Assembly: GCA_004380135.1 (NCBI GenBank)
Contig: QXCR01000005.1
Span: forward strand, 310,001-374,000
DNA from: Stemphylium vesicarium
Taxonomy: Eukaryota > Ascomycota > Dothideomycetes > Pleosporales > Pleosporaceae
Length of the DNA stretch: 64,000 nucleotides
Reading direction: 5' to 3'
A program made the position numbers and the translations under genes. The notes under the pieces were generated by a model, which was given only the letters and a program-made list of their open reading frames with translations, ran no database searches and was not told where the DNA came from. Shown in pieces: positions 23,025 to 33,652 of the stretch. Within the stretch, counting starts at the first letter, position 1. Each line of letters starts with the position of its first letter.

Positions 23025-24169
23025 ATTTGGTGATGAAGGAAAGGCGATCGCGTGGAGGTTCTATGTACAAATCGCTGGGGCCACGTAGTTCCCTTGCGAA
23101 GGCAACCGTGGTAAGGTCCGAAGCGGTCGCAAAGGTTCCAGGCTACAGTACGGAGACGGGGATGATGTAATCGCTGGGCCGAAGTTGTTCGATGATCTGT
23201 CCAGTCCAAGGGATTCGAATGTGGCAATTCTAGATTTTGAGGCTTTTGTCGTATCAAATATGTTTCTGATTCAGCTCCGAAAGCTGCCACTTCGAAGTTC
23301 GAGCTTGGGCCAAGCCACATGTCATCCCCACCATTGCATTGCCGCCACATATGACCTACGCTCCGCAACTTCGCGCCTAGCCGCGACATCACGAGCGCTG
23401 GATTGAGTAACGATCAGTGGCACATCTGAATTCAGCCACCATGGATGTTTATCTGGTGGGACTACTGGACAAGATAGGTTTGGATCATGTCTTCAACCTT
23501 GTCTACCTAGGTAAACTGCGAGTTGAGCCCGAGTAGACAGCTAAGAGTAGTTGTCACTCAAAGCCATGATACAGAGAAATGCACGTTGGTAATTTGTAGT
23601 CTAACATTAAAAACATCAGATCAGGAGGATGGGGAGAAGATGGGTTTCCGCTGCACGGCGATCACAATGCAGTAGTTTGCTCACCCACGGCACGCCATGG
23701 ATGCCCCCAAAGCAAAGCCCACTTTGACGCCACTGCTTGGCCTTCTAGAAGCCTGTGATCGGTAGGCCCTTTACATGGACAAGGTTGGTTCCAAACCTAG
23801 TGATAGACGGTTGCAATGAGTACTTAGGTCAGGCCGCAGCCTTTACTAAGGAGATGATCAATACCAATGAGATTGAAAGTGATGTTGTGAGCACTTGGCG
23901 AGAGCATGCTCTCTCTATCCAAAACCACCCAAAAGTTGCTCGGAAAATAGATGCGCAGATGCGTGGGAAGGCATGATAGTACAGTGAAGTGTAGCACTCT
24001 AGCCCTGATGTAGGTTAGTACGGCCGGCGCGTGGTTCGCGGAGAGATGACGCGCGAAGCCGAGCCTCATCCATGCCCGTCAACGCGAACGTCGGCGCATT
24101 ACAATTGTCGCTACACCGGGACTCACACGTCGAACAACAGCACACATAGCCTACACTAATGGATGCAGA
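23025..24169. promoter_or_regulatory. Divergent promoter region between SEC18 and SPT8
   Basis: About 1.1 kb between two divergent start codons. No gene recognised. An ATG at 24159 opens a five-codon upstream frame directly before the SPT8 start (see the SPT8 entry). Confidence 0.5.
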
Positions 24170-24173
24170 ATGA
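24159..24173 (+). promoter_or_regulatory. Upstream mini-ORF overlapping the SPT8 start codon
   Basis: ATG GAT GCA GAA TGA; its stop codon TGA overlaps the SPT8 ATG as ATGA at 24170-24173. If the mRNA begins upstream, ribosomes would terminate on top of the main start, an arrangement that can allow termination-reinitiation. Whether it is transcribed is not known. Confidence 0.5.
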
Positions 24174-26275
24174 ACGAGGAGGATGATTACGATAATGGCA
24201 ACAGTACTGACGCCTCAAACACCTGACATAGCTGTCTAGCTGACCGCACGCATAGGCTCCGCCGAGGAGGAGGATGAGCAAGATGAGGGCGACGCCATGG
24301 ACGTAGACGAAGAGGAAGAAGGCGACGATGGCGATGACGGCGACAATGACGACGATGACGGCGAAGGGGACAACGACAACGACGACGAGGATCAGGACCA
24401 GGATCAGGACCAGGACGAGCCTGACAGTCCTTCACAGCGCCCGCGAAACAGTATACCAAATGGAGGCACACCGGGACAAGGCGATAAGAACCCAGCTGTG
24501 ACTTTCACGTCGCCAAGTCCTCGCGCGGCAGCAGCGACAGGTGTCCTAGGCAACTTGCCGTTTCGCCCCAGCGTGCGACAAGAGGCTCTCAATGCGCCCG
24601 TTTACGACATTATACCCACCATCGCCGCGCCGCACAGTACCTCGATCAACGCCATTACAGCAACTCCGGATATGCGATGGGTCTTTAGTGGAGGTGCAGA
24701 CGGCTACATAAGGAAGTTCAATTGGATAGATACGGCCAATGGGAAGCTTGCTCTCACCGTAGCCCAACGACATCCCTTCGTCGACTCGGTCACCAAAGCC
24801 GGTGTGCTACTCTCGTACTGGGAGAACGAGGACACGGCGAATGCGGCTGAGAGTCTGTCGCCTGTCTACTCACTCGCCGTGCACCACCAGGCTCTGTGGC
24901 TGCTGTCGGGCTTGGATTCAGGAGGCATAAATCTACAATCCGTGCGGCACCAAGAGGGAACGCGAATACACACGCTCAAGAACCACACATCCGCTGTGTC
25001 AGTCTTGACATTAGCACAGGACGAGACATCGGTACTGAGTGGTAGTTGGGACAAGACCATCAACGACTGGGACTTGAATACTGGTCAAGTCAAGAGGAAG
25101 TTTGAAACTAGTGGTGGTCAAATCTCCGCCATCGAGCAGAGACCAATGTCAACCCTACCCATACCCCAGGATACCGAAACCTTGCCTCTCTCAAACGGAA
25201 CCTTCTCCTCGAACAACTCTGCTCGACCCCGAGCGAACGGCAGCATCCCTAACGGCGTCGACACTAAGCCCGTGATACCGAAAGATGAAGGGGCCGAAGA
25301 TGCCCAAGGATCCCCCGACGATTCGCTGTTCGGAGATAAGGACCAGGACTCCTTGTTCGGCGATGGCGGTCAAGAGAACAATCTATCAGCAACCCTGCCA
25401 TCCTTTGGGGATGACGACGACGAGTTCTCGAGAGCTATCGCGAACGGAATACAACAAGCTGACGAGGATGCCAACGCCGACCTGGATATGATGGACATGG
25501 GTGGTCCCGTCCAGGAGCCTCAAGAGGCCGCTGGTGAGCCTCTAAAGGAGCCCCCCGCACCCGCCGAGACACAGTCAGCCACCAATGGAATAGCCGAATC
25601 ACAAGCAAACGGCACTGCCAACGGGCTGCCCCATGCAGAAGACATCGAACAACCTGTCAACACTGCGAATCAGACCGAGCAGCCAGCATCCTCTGAAACA
25701 ACCTTTTTCGATGCCTCCATGGACGGTACACTGCGTATCTGGGACAGACGGCAACCGAATCCCGTGGCGCGCATCACACCTCCCCGGAATACCCCGCCAT
25801 GGTGTATGAACGCCTGCTGGTCACCAGACGGCAACTTCATCTACGTTGGCCGGAGAAACGGCACCGTGGACGAGTACAGTCTGCACAAGAGCCTGCGAGA
25901 ACCGAGGCGAACCTTTAGGTTCCCCAGCGTAAGCGGCGCTGTAAGTGCTGTACGGGCTATGCCCAATGGGAAACATCTCATCTGGTAAGTGGTTTGCCCA
26001 TCATCACATGTACATTTCGGCATATGCTAATGACGATCAGCGCCTCATATGACATTCTCCGTTTATACGACCTCACACACGAAGACTCTGGTAGCACTAA
26101 GACGGGCGCAGCGGCGACCCCCTTCCTCATCGTACCTGGTCACCGTACAGGTGTCATCTCGCAGCTCTACCTTGATCCTACCTGCAACTTTATGATATCG
26201 ACAGGCGGCAACAGGGGCTGGGAGGGGGCTTCCACAGAGGTAATGCTCGGCTACGAGATCGGCATTGGGTCCTAG
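24170..26275 (+). CDS. SPT8: SAGA complex subunit Spt8, WD40 protein, 665 aa
   Basis: WD-repeat subunit of SAGA that contacts TBP together with Spt3. Exons 24170-24203, 24256-25984 and 26041-26275; introns of 52 and 56 bases (GTACTG...CTGAC...TAG and GTAAGT...CTAAT...CAG). The N-terminal ~70 residues are almost wholly Asp/Glu with an alternating Asp-Gln stretch. The propeller starts at YDIIPTIAAPHSTSINAITA and is unusual in being split: blades with SGSWDKTINDWDLNTG, then a ~170-residue acidic, Asn/Gln-rich insert, then further blades (FFDASMDGTLRIWDRRQPNP; WSPDGNFIYVGRRNGTVDEY). It ends GYEIGIGS. The start at 24170 makes a short acidic first exon; the ATG at 24297 is in frame but skips acidic residues. 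Confidence 0.93.
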
Positions 26276-29200
26276 CATACTCGCTTTCTGATCATATACC
26301 CACGGTTCTCGGCGTTTTTCTTTTATCGTAGGGATCTTCTTGGGAAGCGAGGAGGGGGTGAAACGGGCGTATTATGGTGAGGGGTAATCCTCTTGCATAC
26401 AAGGAAATAATCTACGTTTCAGAACAAAAACCTACAACCAAAATTCTTACACATTCAACGTGGCAGTACGCGCGTACCTCCCCGCTGACTTCCATACGCT
26501 TTGTTGAGCGCGGTACTTTGTGATCTACAGGGATAAGTGTGGCCATTGTGTTTTCTCAACACCACGGCTCCCCACCACTTCAAATTACCCCTCATCGAGA
26601 CAGAAATTTTGCGCTGGCGGGGTGACCACAGTCAATGTGCTTTTTGAGGCGAGGTCGCCTACAATTGTTGGCCGCGTTGCTGTTGTTGGCTGACCTGAAG
26701 ATTCTGCCAGAAGGTACGCGCAAGCGAGAGCCCCGATCGCCTCGATCATGAGTGAGTTGTCCCATTGTTGAGTTCTAGATCGTACCATCAAACAGCTCGC
26801 TCGTGGGTCAGTACTAACGCGCGATGGATTCTTTTCCAAGTCACCGGGGTGGTGAGAATAATCAGGCTCGAAGTACCTGGGCGCTTGTATTGACGGCATT
26901 GGAACGTTCGAGCGGTTCGAGAGCAATAGGCAAGGTGACGTAGTCGGTGAGAGCCTCATCAGGCACTGGCATGGTGTTGGTTGGTTAGTTGGGCATTAAG
27001 TACGCGCGCGCATTCTCGAAGATTTCTAGAGGGGCGATCTAAATCCGTCCTGCAAATATTCCTCACGATACGGACTGTGAGTTGCCGAAGCGGGGACTTC
27101 GCAGTATGCACCCCACAGAGCCGCTTGCTGCATTATCGACGGAAAAAGTACCTCTGTATTTGAGAGGCTGGGTGGGCGGCATGCCTGTCGAATTCGGCAT
27201 CGAGTGTCGGCGTTTGGTGAGGTGCTACTGCGGCGGTGAGCGCCTCGTATGAAACATGCGACCAATGGAGACCCTTCTAACGAAACATAAGCTAAAACGT
27301 CATAAAAGGTCCGATCGTACCCGAGTGGGCCGAGGCTTGGTCCGAGTTGTGTCAAGAAACCTGGAATGAGGATTAGAAATGTACAGACCCACCGCAATAC
27401 TGGTGTTTCTCGTAGAGATGCAGCCTGGCGGTTTGGGGAATCCCTGCTTTACGCTTGTAAGCTAGCGATAAATAGCTCCCGAGCGCGGGGCGTCGATCGT
27501 ATAGTGAAAGCACGCGCAAAGGGCGGTGTAAAGCGGTGAAAGCCTCCAGGAAATGCGTTTCCAAGGACGTTGGAGGACGAAGGGGCGAATAGCGGTCGCC
27601 GTCTCTCTGCCAATGTTGCTGGGGTGCTCCCGGTGGCGGGTCGGTATTTTGATGGTCATGTAAACAGCATCGGTCGATTCACGTAGACTAGAGATTTAGT
27701 GCGCAAAAGCAAACTGTCACGGCTTGTGTAGGTATAGTCCACCTGAAGCAGTAATCTGCGGATGTTGAAGGTAGGATGCGATGCGATGCGACAGTGACGT
27801 CTGAGTCACGAAGAGGTTGGTGTAGGGCAGGAATGTTCGCGGCCCAAAGGTATGTATGCAGATTCTGATAGGCGACAACAAACAATGCAGCTTCGGGGAT
27901 GCATACCTGTATATCATGACCTCCGTGATGCATTTCTCTTTTTCCCGCGAGTCTGGTGGTAGCGGTCATTAGGATGGGCTGAACTATCTTAATGTATGCA
28001 TAATTGGACTAATCACGCGTATTTTTCCGACCATGCCACTGGTTTAGTGGCGTCTGTACGTACCGAGACGCTCGCGGCCGGGATACATTCACTTCGCACA
28101 CCGTTCAGAGCCGGAAAAGCCACCCAGGGGTTCAAGAACGTCGCCTCCAGAGCTGACGTTGGGATCCGCAGGTTTCCTTTATTCGCCTAAGCGAGCGGAA
28201 AAGCTTGAACGACAAAATACTTGCAGATGGGCGTCCCGGAGCTGTCAGGCGGCGTCAGGGTCCAGGTGACCAGTAAGGGCTGAGATGGAGCTCTTAGTCA
28301 ACTATTGAGCCACAGGTCAGCATGGCGCGCTTAACGACAATGCATCGTTGAGGATTGAAATGTCGATGGCGATGGCGATGTCAATGTCGACAGTTCGATC
28401 GCGTGGAGTGATAATTGTTGTCAGTGACGTAGTTTCTACCATCGACCCGCGCGTGTTACGAGCCCGACAGAGCCGTCGCGCTGTAAGCGGGTGGATTCGT
28501 GGTATATTTTGACGGGGGCCCATGCGCAGTAAGGCCGCAACGAAGCCGAGTGGGTAGAAATGGCAGAATGGAAGGAAATATCTGACGAGATTGGCAGGAT
28601 GGAGAGTGGAGCCGAGCAGTGTGAGCCGCGCTATCCCAGCGTGCCATATCATATGGCAGTCCTTCCTGGCAAACCACTATACTGGTCCCCGATCATGGTG
28701 GCGAATCTCATGATGAGATAAGGGCAGATGCTGGGTATGGTGTATTGGAGCCGTATCAGCTGAAACTTGCACTCGGCTGAACCGGCGTTCATGATACTTC
28801 GGTACAATAGTCTGCAAAGACACCGTGACAGGAGACGTGAGACAGCACTGGCTGCAGGCACCGAACGAAGGTTCACGCAGGCAGCCTCGTCATGCTCACG
28901 ATGGGACGCGTAGTGGGACTCATCAGCAGTCAGCGCGCTGGAAAAAGCACAAGCTCGGCGTGCGTGAGCAGAAGAGGGTGTGGTGCAGGACGGAAGCAGG
29001 CAAGACCAAGTGAGGCTGAGTGGGAATTGGGAGTATGGTGATGCCATCGTGTGTGATCTTGCCCCGCTCCTAGCGCCGGATCGTGACTTTGTAGTGGCTT
29101 CGGTCCTTTGACTCGCCGCACCCACTGTGCCCTCGTCGTGCTATACTGCAACTCGCACGATCGCGCTGGTCAGTCTCTGGCCATAGTTTGACATTTAGCG

Positions 29201-29963
29201 GGTCGGCGTCGCGATCTGCAGTCCTGCATTAACGGCCGTCTTGTCCGCAACATCTAGTGGCCAATGCGCGCGTGCAGCCTGCAGGTCATCCCTCACCGCG
29301 ATGGTGTGCCGCCAACCATCTCATGTGGTCCGTCAGCCATCCCTTCTGCCTGTCACTCATTCCCCTACGCCGTGGAATCCTTGCCTCTTTTGTCCACGCT
29401 GCACTAAGCTTCTCGTCCACACCTGCGCTAATGCGGCCGTAGGCGTATGCACTGCACATGCAGGGCACCTCTTGCGGCCGCATATCTCGGCTTGGGAACA
29501 TAAGTACTCCACGAATCCTCCAGAAGATACCTGCAACACTCGGCATCTCGAGGAGGAAATACTACGGGCGGCCACTAACCACTACTTCTTGCCTCGTCTC
29601 CCAGCCTACGCATCCGTCCTCTAGGCAAGCATTTCCCAGGCACCATCACCATTGTCTCATCCTAATCTCCACTGCCACTCCGCCTTCTCGTGACTCTTCA
29701 GAGGCGCACGTTCAAGTCACGCATATATTCTTACCGTGTGCCACTTTCCACTGGCCGACCTACAAGAACGCCTACTCACCCGCATCTTTGAACTCTCTTC
29801 ACCGAGCGTTCGCAAGCAGTTCTTTTGAGAACGACCGGCCGGGAGCCGGGAGGACAACATTCTTGGTCACGTTGCCTTTGTCAAGGTCGAAAAAAGTTCC
29901 AGACGGTCACTACCCGTCCGCTGCTCCTCACTGTTTCGCACCATCGGGGATATCATATCAGCC
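26276..29963. other. 3.7-kb gene-free stretch
   Basis: The longest stretch without a supportable gene. Open frames up to about 160 codons occur on both strands but overlap and look random (for example 26585-26959 -, 28649-29125 -, 29458-30132 +). A small run of GATGGC/GATGTC hexamers lies at 28361-28390. No RNA gene, transposase remnant or inverted terminal repeat recognised by eye. It may be the promoter of the unknown gene at 29964 or hold unrecognised non-coding RNA. Confidence 0.4.
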
Positions 29964-30638
29964 ATGCCTTCCTACCTACGCAGCCAGCCTCGCGCCTACT
30001 CCTTCCCACCATGGGTTGAAGAAGGCGACGACGATGCGCAATCAAACCATCTGCCCGATATCGATGAAGATCCTTTCGCTCACTTCATCACGCCCATCAC
30101 TGACGCCGAAGACCCATACGAGCTGTCTCTGAGCGCCGGTATCGACGCCAACGAGGGACCCCGTACCACCAAGACCACCAAGTTCAGATCAAACGTCGCT
30201 GGCAAGTGGGCTCGCTACGTCAAGCAGAACCACACGCAGATCCACAACATCTACCACGCACCGACCATCTACGAAGAGGACGAAGAGTCCTTCATGGGCC
30301 TTGACGACGAACGCTTGAACGACACACCGCAGGTTGTATCCCAACTTAGCCCACCAAGGATCAGCATTGCTGAGCCAGGTCGCGGGCGCGCACAAGACCT
30401 CGCAGCACGCAAGCAGCAGAACCGTCGCCGTTACTCACGCACACTATCGGGCCATCGTCATTCGTGGCGGGAACCCAGCCCGGATCTCTTCACCGTAGAC
30501 GAATCGGAAGAGGAAGAGAGCCCTGCACTACGGCGCACAAAAAACCGAAAGGCCAAGGATGGCGCGGAACGCCGGAGGTCGTCGACCAGGTCCAAGTCAA
30601 GAGCGAGGACAGACTCGGTGACCGAAATTTCGAGATGA
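29964..30638 (+). CDS. Hypothetical protein, 224 aa, charged and probably disordered
   Basis: Single-exon frame starting MPSYLRSQPRAYSFPPWVEE. An acidic N-terminal half (DIDEDPFAHFITPITDAEDP) is followed by a possible folded segment (SNVAGKWARYVKQNHTQIHN, then YHAPTIYEEDEESFMG) and a basic Arg/Ser-rich C-terminus (RRTKNRKAKDGAERRRSSTR) that could be a nuclear localisation region. No membrane segment or known domain. Composition and length argue for a real gene; an overlapping frame (29458-30132) in another phase lacks such structure. I do not recognise the family, and an upstream exon is possible. Confidence 0.6.
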   Translation: MPSYLRSQPRAYSFPPWVEEGDDDAQSNHLPDIDEDPFAHFITPITDAEDPYELSLSAGIDANEGPRTTKTTKFRSNVAGKWARYVKQNHTQIHNIYHAPTIYEEDEESFMGLDDERLNDTPQVVSQLSPPRISIAEPGRGRAQDLAARKQQNRRRYSRTLSGHRHSWREPSPDLFTVDESEEEESPALRRTKNRKAKDGAERRRSSTRSKSRARTDSVTEISR

Positions 30639-31884
30639 TAAAGGAGAGGTTGGATAGGCCTGGGGTGATGATGCATGAGAGCTAGGCGTTCACGTACAAA
30701 AGCGTCATAGCATCAGCATTGGGAGGAGTAGGCGCGTTTCGTTGTTGAGCGTAGTAGCATTGCACGGCGTTGGCGGCTTTTTTGGCTTTTTTTTGCGCTC
30801 AAGCGCACAGCATTGGCAGGCGTTTTTGGTATACCACGGGCTTGCATTTTAAGGGGAACTTGCATTGGGCGGTGTTTTCAGATGAGCATTTACACACATT
30901 GTTGTTTTCTTCCAGATTGCGCCGCGGCTGCATCGGATCTACTGAACAGACAGAAGAGCAAATAATACTACATCCCATCTCAACCTCGAGTTACCCCTCT
31001 TTCCTTCACCTTCCCCCAGCTTCGACGCGCACCACGTAGCACGTCACCCACCAAGGCTCACGCCACTCCTTCTGAATAGAATCTCTTTACGCCCATGTAG
31101 TTTGTCGAGTACACGCACCACCCCCCACACCAGACCCTCACTAGTCATGCACACTAAAACAAGCGTGAGGTGCCGTGACCTCACGGCGCATGCCCACGAT
31201 ACACGACTACCCCTCCATCCAACACTGGGACAATCCTCGTTGCGCGCTTACCGCCCGTACAGCCCCAAAACCTCCGCCGTCTCGCGAGACAAGCGGGAGT
31301 CGGCACCGCGCAGACTCGAGTCGTAGATCTGACCTATCTTACACCTAAACCGCCCATAGTCTGTTCGGGTGAAGTCGTGATTGACCCACGAATACTCCAA
31401 CCAGCAAAGCCATGCAGCTGCGAATCGCCCTGCCCTTGCGCAACACCACTTACCGGCATAATACCAGCTATCACCATCCAATCACACGGCCACGACACTG
31501 AAAAATTCGAAAACAAGATAATCGTGCGCATCTTTCCGCGATTAGAAAAAAAAAGATACCAAAGATCTACTTCTTTACGACCCTGACTCTGCTCTATTCT
31601 GACTTGCCTCTCGCCCTGACTCTGACCCGACCTGACCGCTTGTCATGTCACACACAAACCCCGAGCTTCGGAAGACCCTGCGTATATTTTGCTATTCAGG
31701 CGGGCGATCCTAGCCTTTCCGAGAAGGGTAATGCGTGATCACACGGCCGTGATAGACGGGACCGGGGTCGGCAAACTTGTGCGAATAATCATGAGGCTGG
31801 CAACACTGGCGCGATATAGCGGGGTTATTTTTTCGCTCCGTTGGCGGCAACACGGCAGCGTGTGTGCACGTACTATAGTACTAA

Positions 31885-31920
31885 CGTGTGTATGTGTGTG
31901 TGTGTATGTGTGTGTGGGTG
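31885..31920. repeat. GT-rich microsatellite
   Basis: Interrupted TG/TATG repeat over about 36 bases; simple-sequence repeat, no coding role visible. Confidence 0.9.
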
Positions 31921-32589
31921 ACGAGTGAGGCTCGGTTGTCGGAGAGAAAGGAAAAAAGGCGAAAAGAAGGGCCGAACTTGTGGGGTATAGTCCACGGGTA
32001 GCACCAAAAGCGCATGTTTTGGGGAGGCGAAACTACAGAGAGGCAGGAAAAGCGAGTCTGTATATTGCCGAAACGTGGTTCAAGTGCGTGATAAGAGAGG
32101 ACAGATCTTTTCGTGTTCGGCATCTTGATCCGTGAGCAGGATGTGATTTCGCGCAGATAATGTCGCGATGTCGTGCGTAGCGCTGCAGCCGCCCTGCCCT
32201 TGCCTTGTAGGGCCGCCTCGTAGGAAGGAATGCAGGGCAAGAACGTTTGGGAAGTTCTGTCCGTTCTGCCCGTTCTGGTGTGTATCGCAAGAGGACCCAC
32301 GGGCGAGGAGATCGGCTTGTGGAAACCTTGGACGAAAAAAAGTGGCTTCCAAGATGCATTAGGCAAGCGGTGATGTCTCGGCTATCATGGAGGGGATATT
32401 TATTTGGGTTGGAGCCGGCTGCTTACTATTACGATTAAGAGACGCAATTAACATTCAATAGTTCGCTCGCTTGCTGTATTTTTTCCCCAAACCTTAAGAA
32501 ATACCAATAAATTCTGTTCAATTTGTTGGTTGGCTGGCTTCTGTAAAGGCGAGACTAATGTGATTGGCTTGAAACTATGCACGCCTTGA

Positions 32590-32597
32590 TGACGTCA
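32590..32597. promoter_or_regulatory. CRE-like site TGACGTCA upstream of the MscL gene
   Basis: Perfect 8-base palindrome TGACGTCA, the consensus for ATF/CREB-type bZIP proteins (in fungi, stress regulators of the Atf1/AtfA type). It lies 84 bases before the start codon of the mechanosensitive-channel gene. The site is seen; its use is inferred. Confidence 0.45.
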
Positions 32598-32680
32598 ATA
32601 CCGGGCGCGACCCCAGCTCCCAAGCTACAAGCTATGCAACACCTCCAAACATCACCACAACCATCCCTAACACCACAAGC

Positions 32681-33331
32681 ATGCCGCGCCTAGACGAAAA
32701 CACAACGCAAACCCTGCGCGATGCCGAGCAAGGTATCAAGCGAAGAACCGCGGGCGCCTGGGACAGCTTCAGCAACTTTGCGCTGCGCGACAATGTGCTC
32801 GAAGTAGCTGTAGGCTTGATGTACGTGCCTAACAGGGATAATTCACAACCCCAGCACCAGCACCAGCAGTAGTAGTAGTAGTAGTAACAACAGCATACTA
32901 ACATTCTTCCCTTCCCCCTCCACAGCCTCGCCGCCTCCTTCACCGCCTGCGCAAACTCCCTCGTAACCGACATCATCCTCCCGATAATCTCTCTCCTGCC
33001 CTTCCTATCGCGAAACCTCGACGCCAAATTCGCCGTTCTGCAGCACGGACCCAACTACAACGGCACCATTTCCAACGGCTACAACACGCCCCAGCAGGCT
33101 GTTGACGATGGTGCCGTGGTCCTGGCGTACGGCCACTTTCTAGATAAGATTGTGCGATTTGTGGCTATTGCCATGGCGCTTTGGGTTATTGCCATGATGT
33201 ATAGCAGGAGCAGTGGCGATAATATTGTCAAGAGGCAGGTTAAATGCAAGTTTTGCAGAAAGTATATTAGTGAGAAGGCGAGGAGGTGCGTCAATTGTAC
33301 TAGTTGGACGGATGGGAGGGAGGATCGGTAG
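32681..33331 (+). CDS. MscL-family mechanosensitive channel with C-terminal Cys4 motif, 181 aa
   Basis: Fungal homologue of the bacterial large-conductance mechanosensitive channel, which opens under membrane tension to release solutes. Exons 32681-32820 and 32926-33331; the 105-base intron has GTACGT...ACTAAC...CACAG and holds a CAG/AGT microsatellite. First segment: amphipathic N-terminus and TM1 (NFALRDNVLEVAVGLILAAS, FTACANSLVTDIILPIISLL), with the typical RDNV...A.G.I..A.F......V.DII.P pattern. Periplasmic-type loop with GPNYNGTISNGYNTPQQAV, then TM2 (FLDKIVRFVAIAMALWVIAM). The C-terminus has C-x2-C-x10-C-x2-C (CKFC...CVNC), a zinc-ribbon-like knot where bacterial MscL has a helical bundle. 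Location in the fungal cell is not determinable. Confidence 0.88.
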
Positions 33332-33652
33332 GGTGGTGTTTCTTTGTGTGTGACGAGCGGTATGCATTTCCTATTGCGTGTTCTTGACGCATCTTTTGAT
33401 GAAAGATAACGTATGTAATGTGTCCTGTCTTGAGCATTGCCTAACAACTGACCTCTGGATAATTCATGCAATTGATTATCATGCCATGAGTCGAACGGGA
33501 TACTTTTTTACGTTGTCTAGTTGTTTCGAACTGCACTATTGTAGCCATCCGTCTGGAGCAATGCTACTTGAACTGAGCTGATGCCAACAGTTGCACAATG
33601 CATCCCCTGAGAAACTCGTAGAAGAAATCCTGCTAAAAGACCTCTAGCAACT
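33332..33652. other. Convergent 3' region
   Basis: About 320 bases between the MscL-like gene and the stop of the enol-lactone-hydrolase fusion; no gene seen. Confidence 0.5.

Larger units (their letters stand above)
30639..32680. other. 2.0-kb intergenic stretch with GT microsatellite
   Basis: No gene supported. Contains a (GT)n-rich run at 31885-31920 and, near its end, a CRE-like palindrome. The open frame 31881-32366 (-) reads out of the microsatellite and looks like chance. Confidence 0.45.

Noticed and set aside
22682..23392. 236-codon minus-strand frame overlapping the first exon of SEC18
   Set aside because: It reads the Pro/Gln-rich SEC18 exon in another phase; the sequence has no domain-like stretches and the SEC18 frame is clearly the coding one.
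29458..30132. 224-codon plus-strand frame overlapping the unknown gene at 29964
   Set aside because: Overlaps the better frame in a different phase and has no acidic/basic block structure or domain.
31881..32366. 161-codon minus-strand frame
   Set aside because: Its C-terminal end is a translation of the GT microsatellite and the rest is not protein-like.
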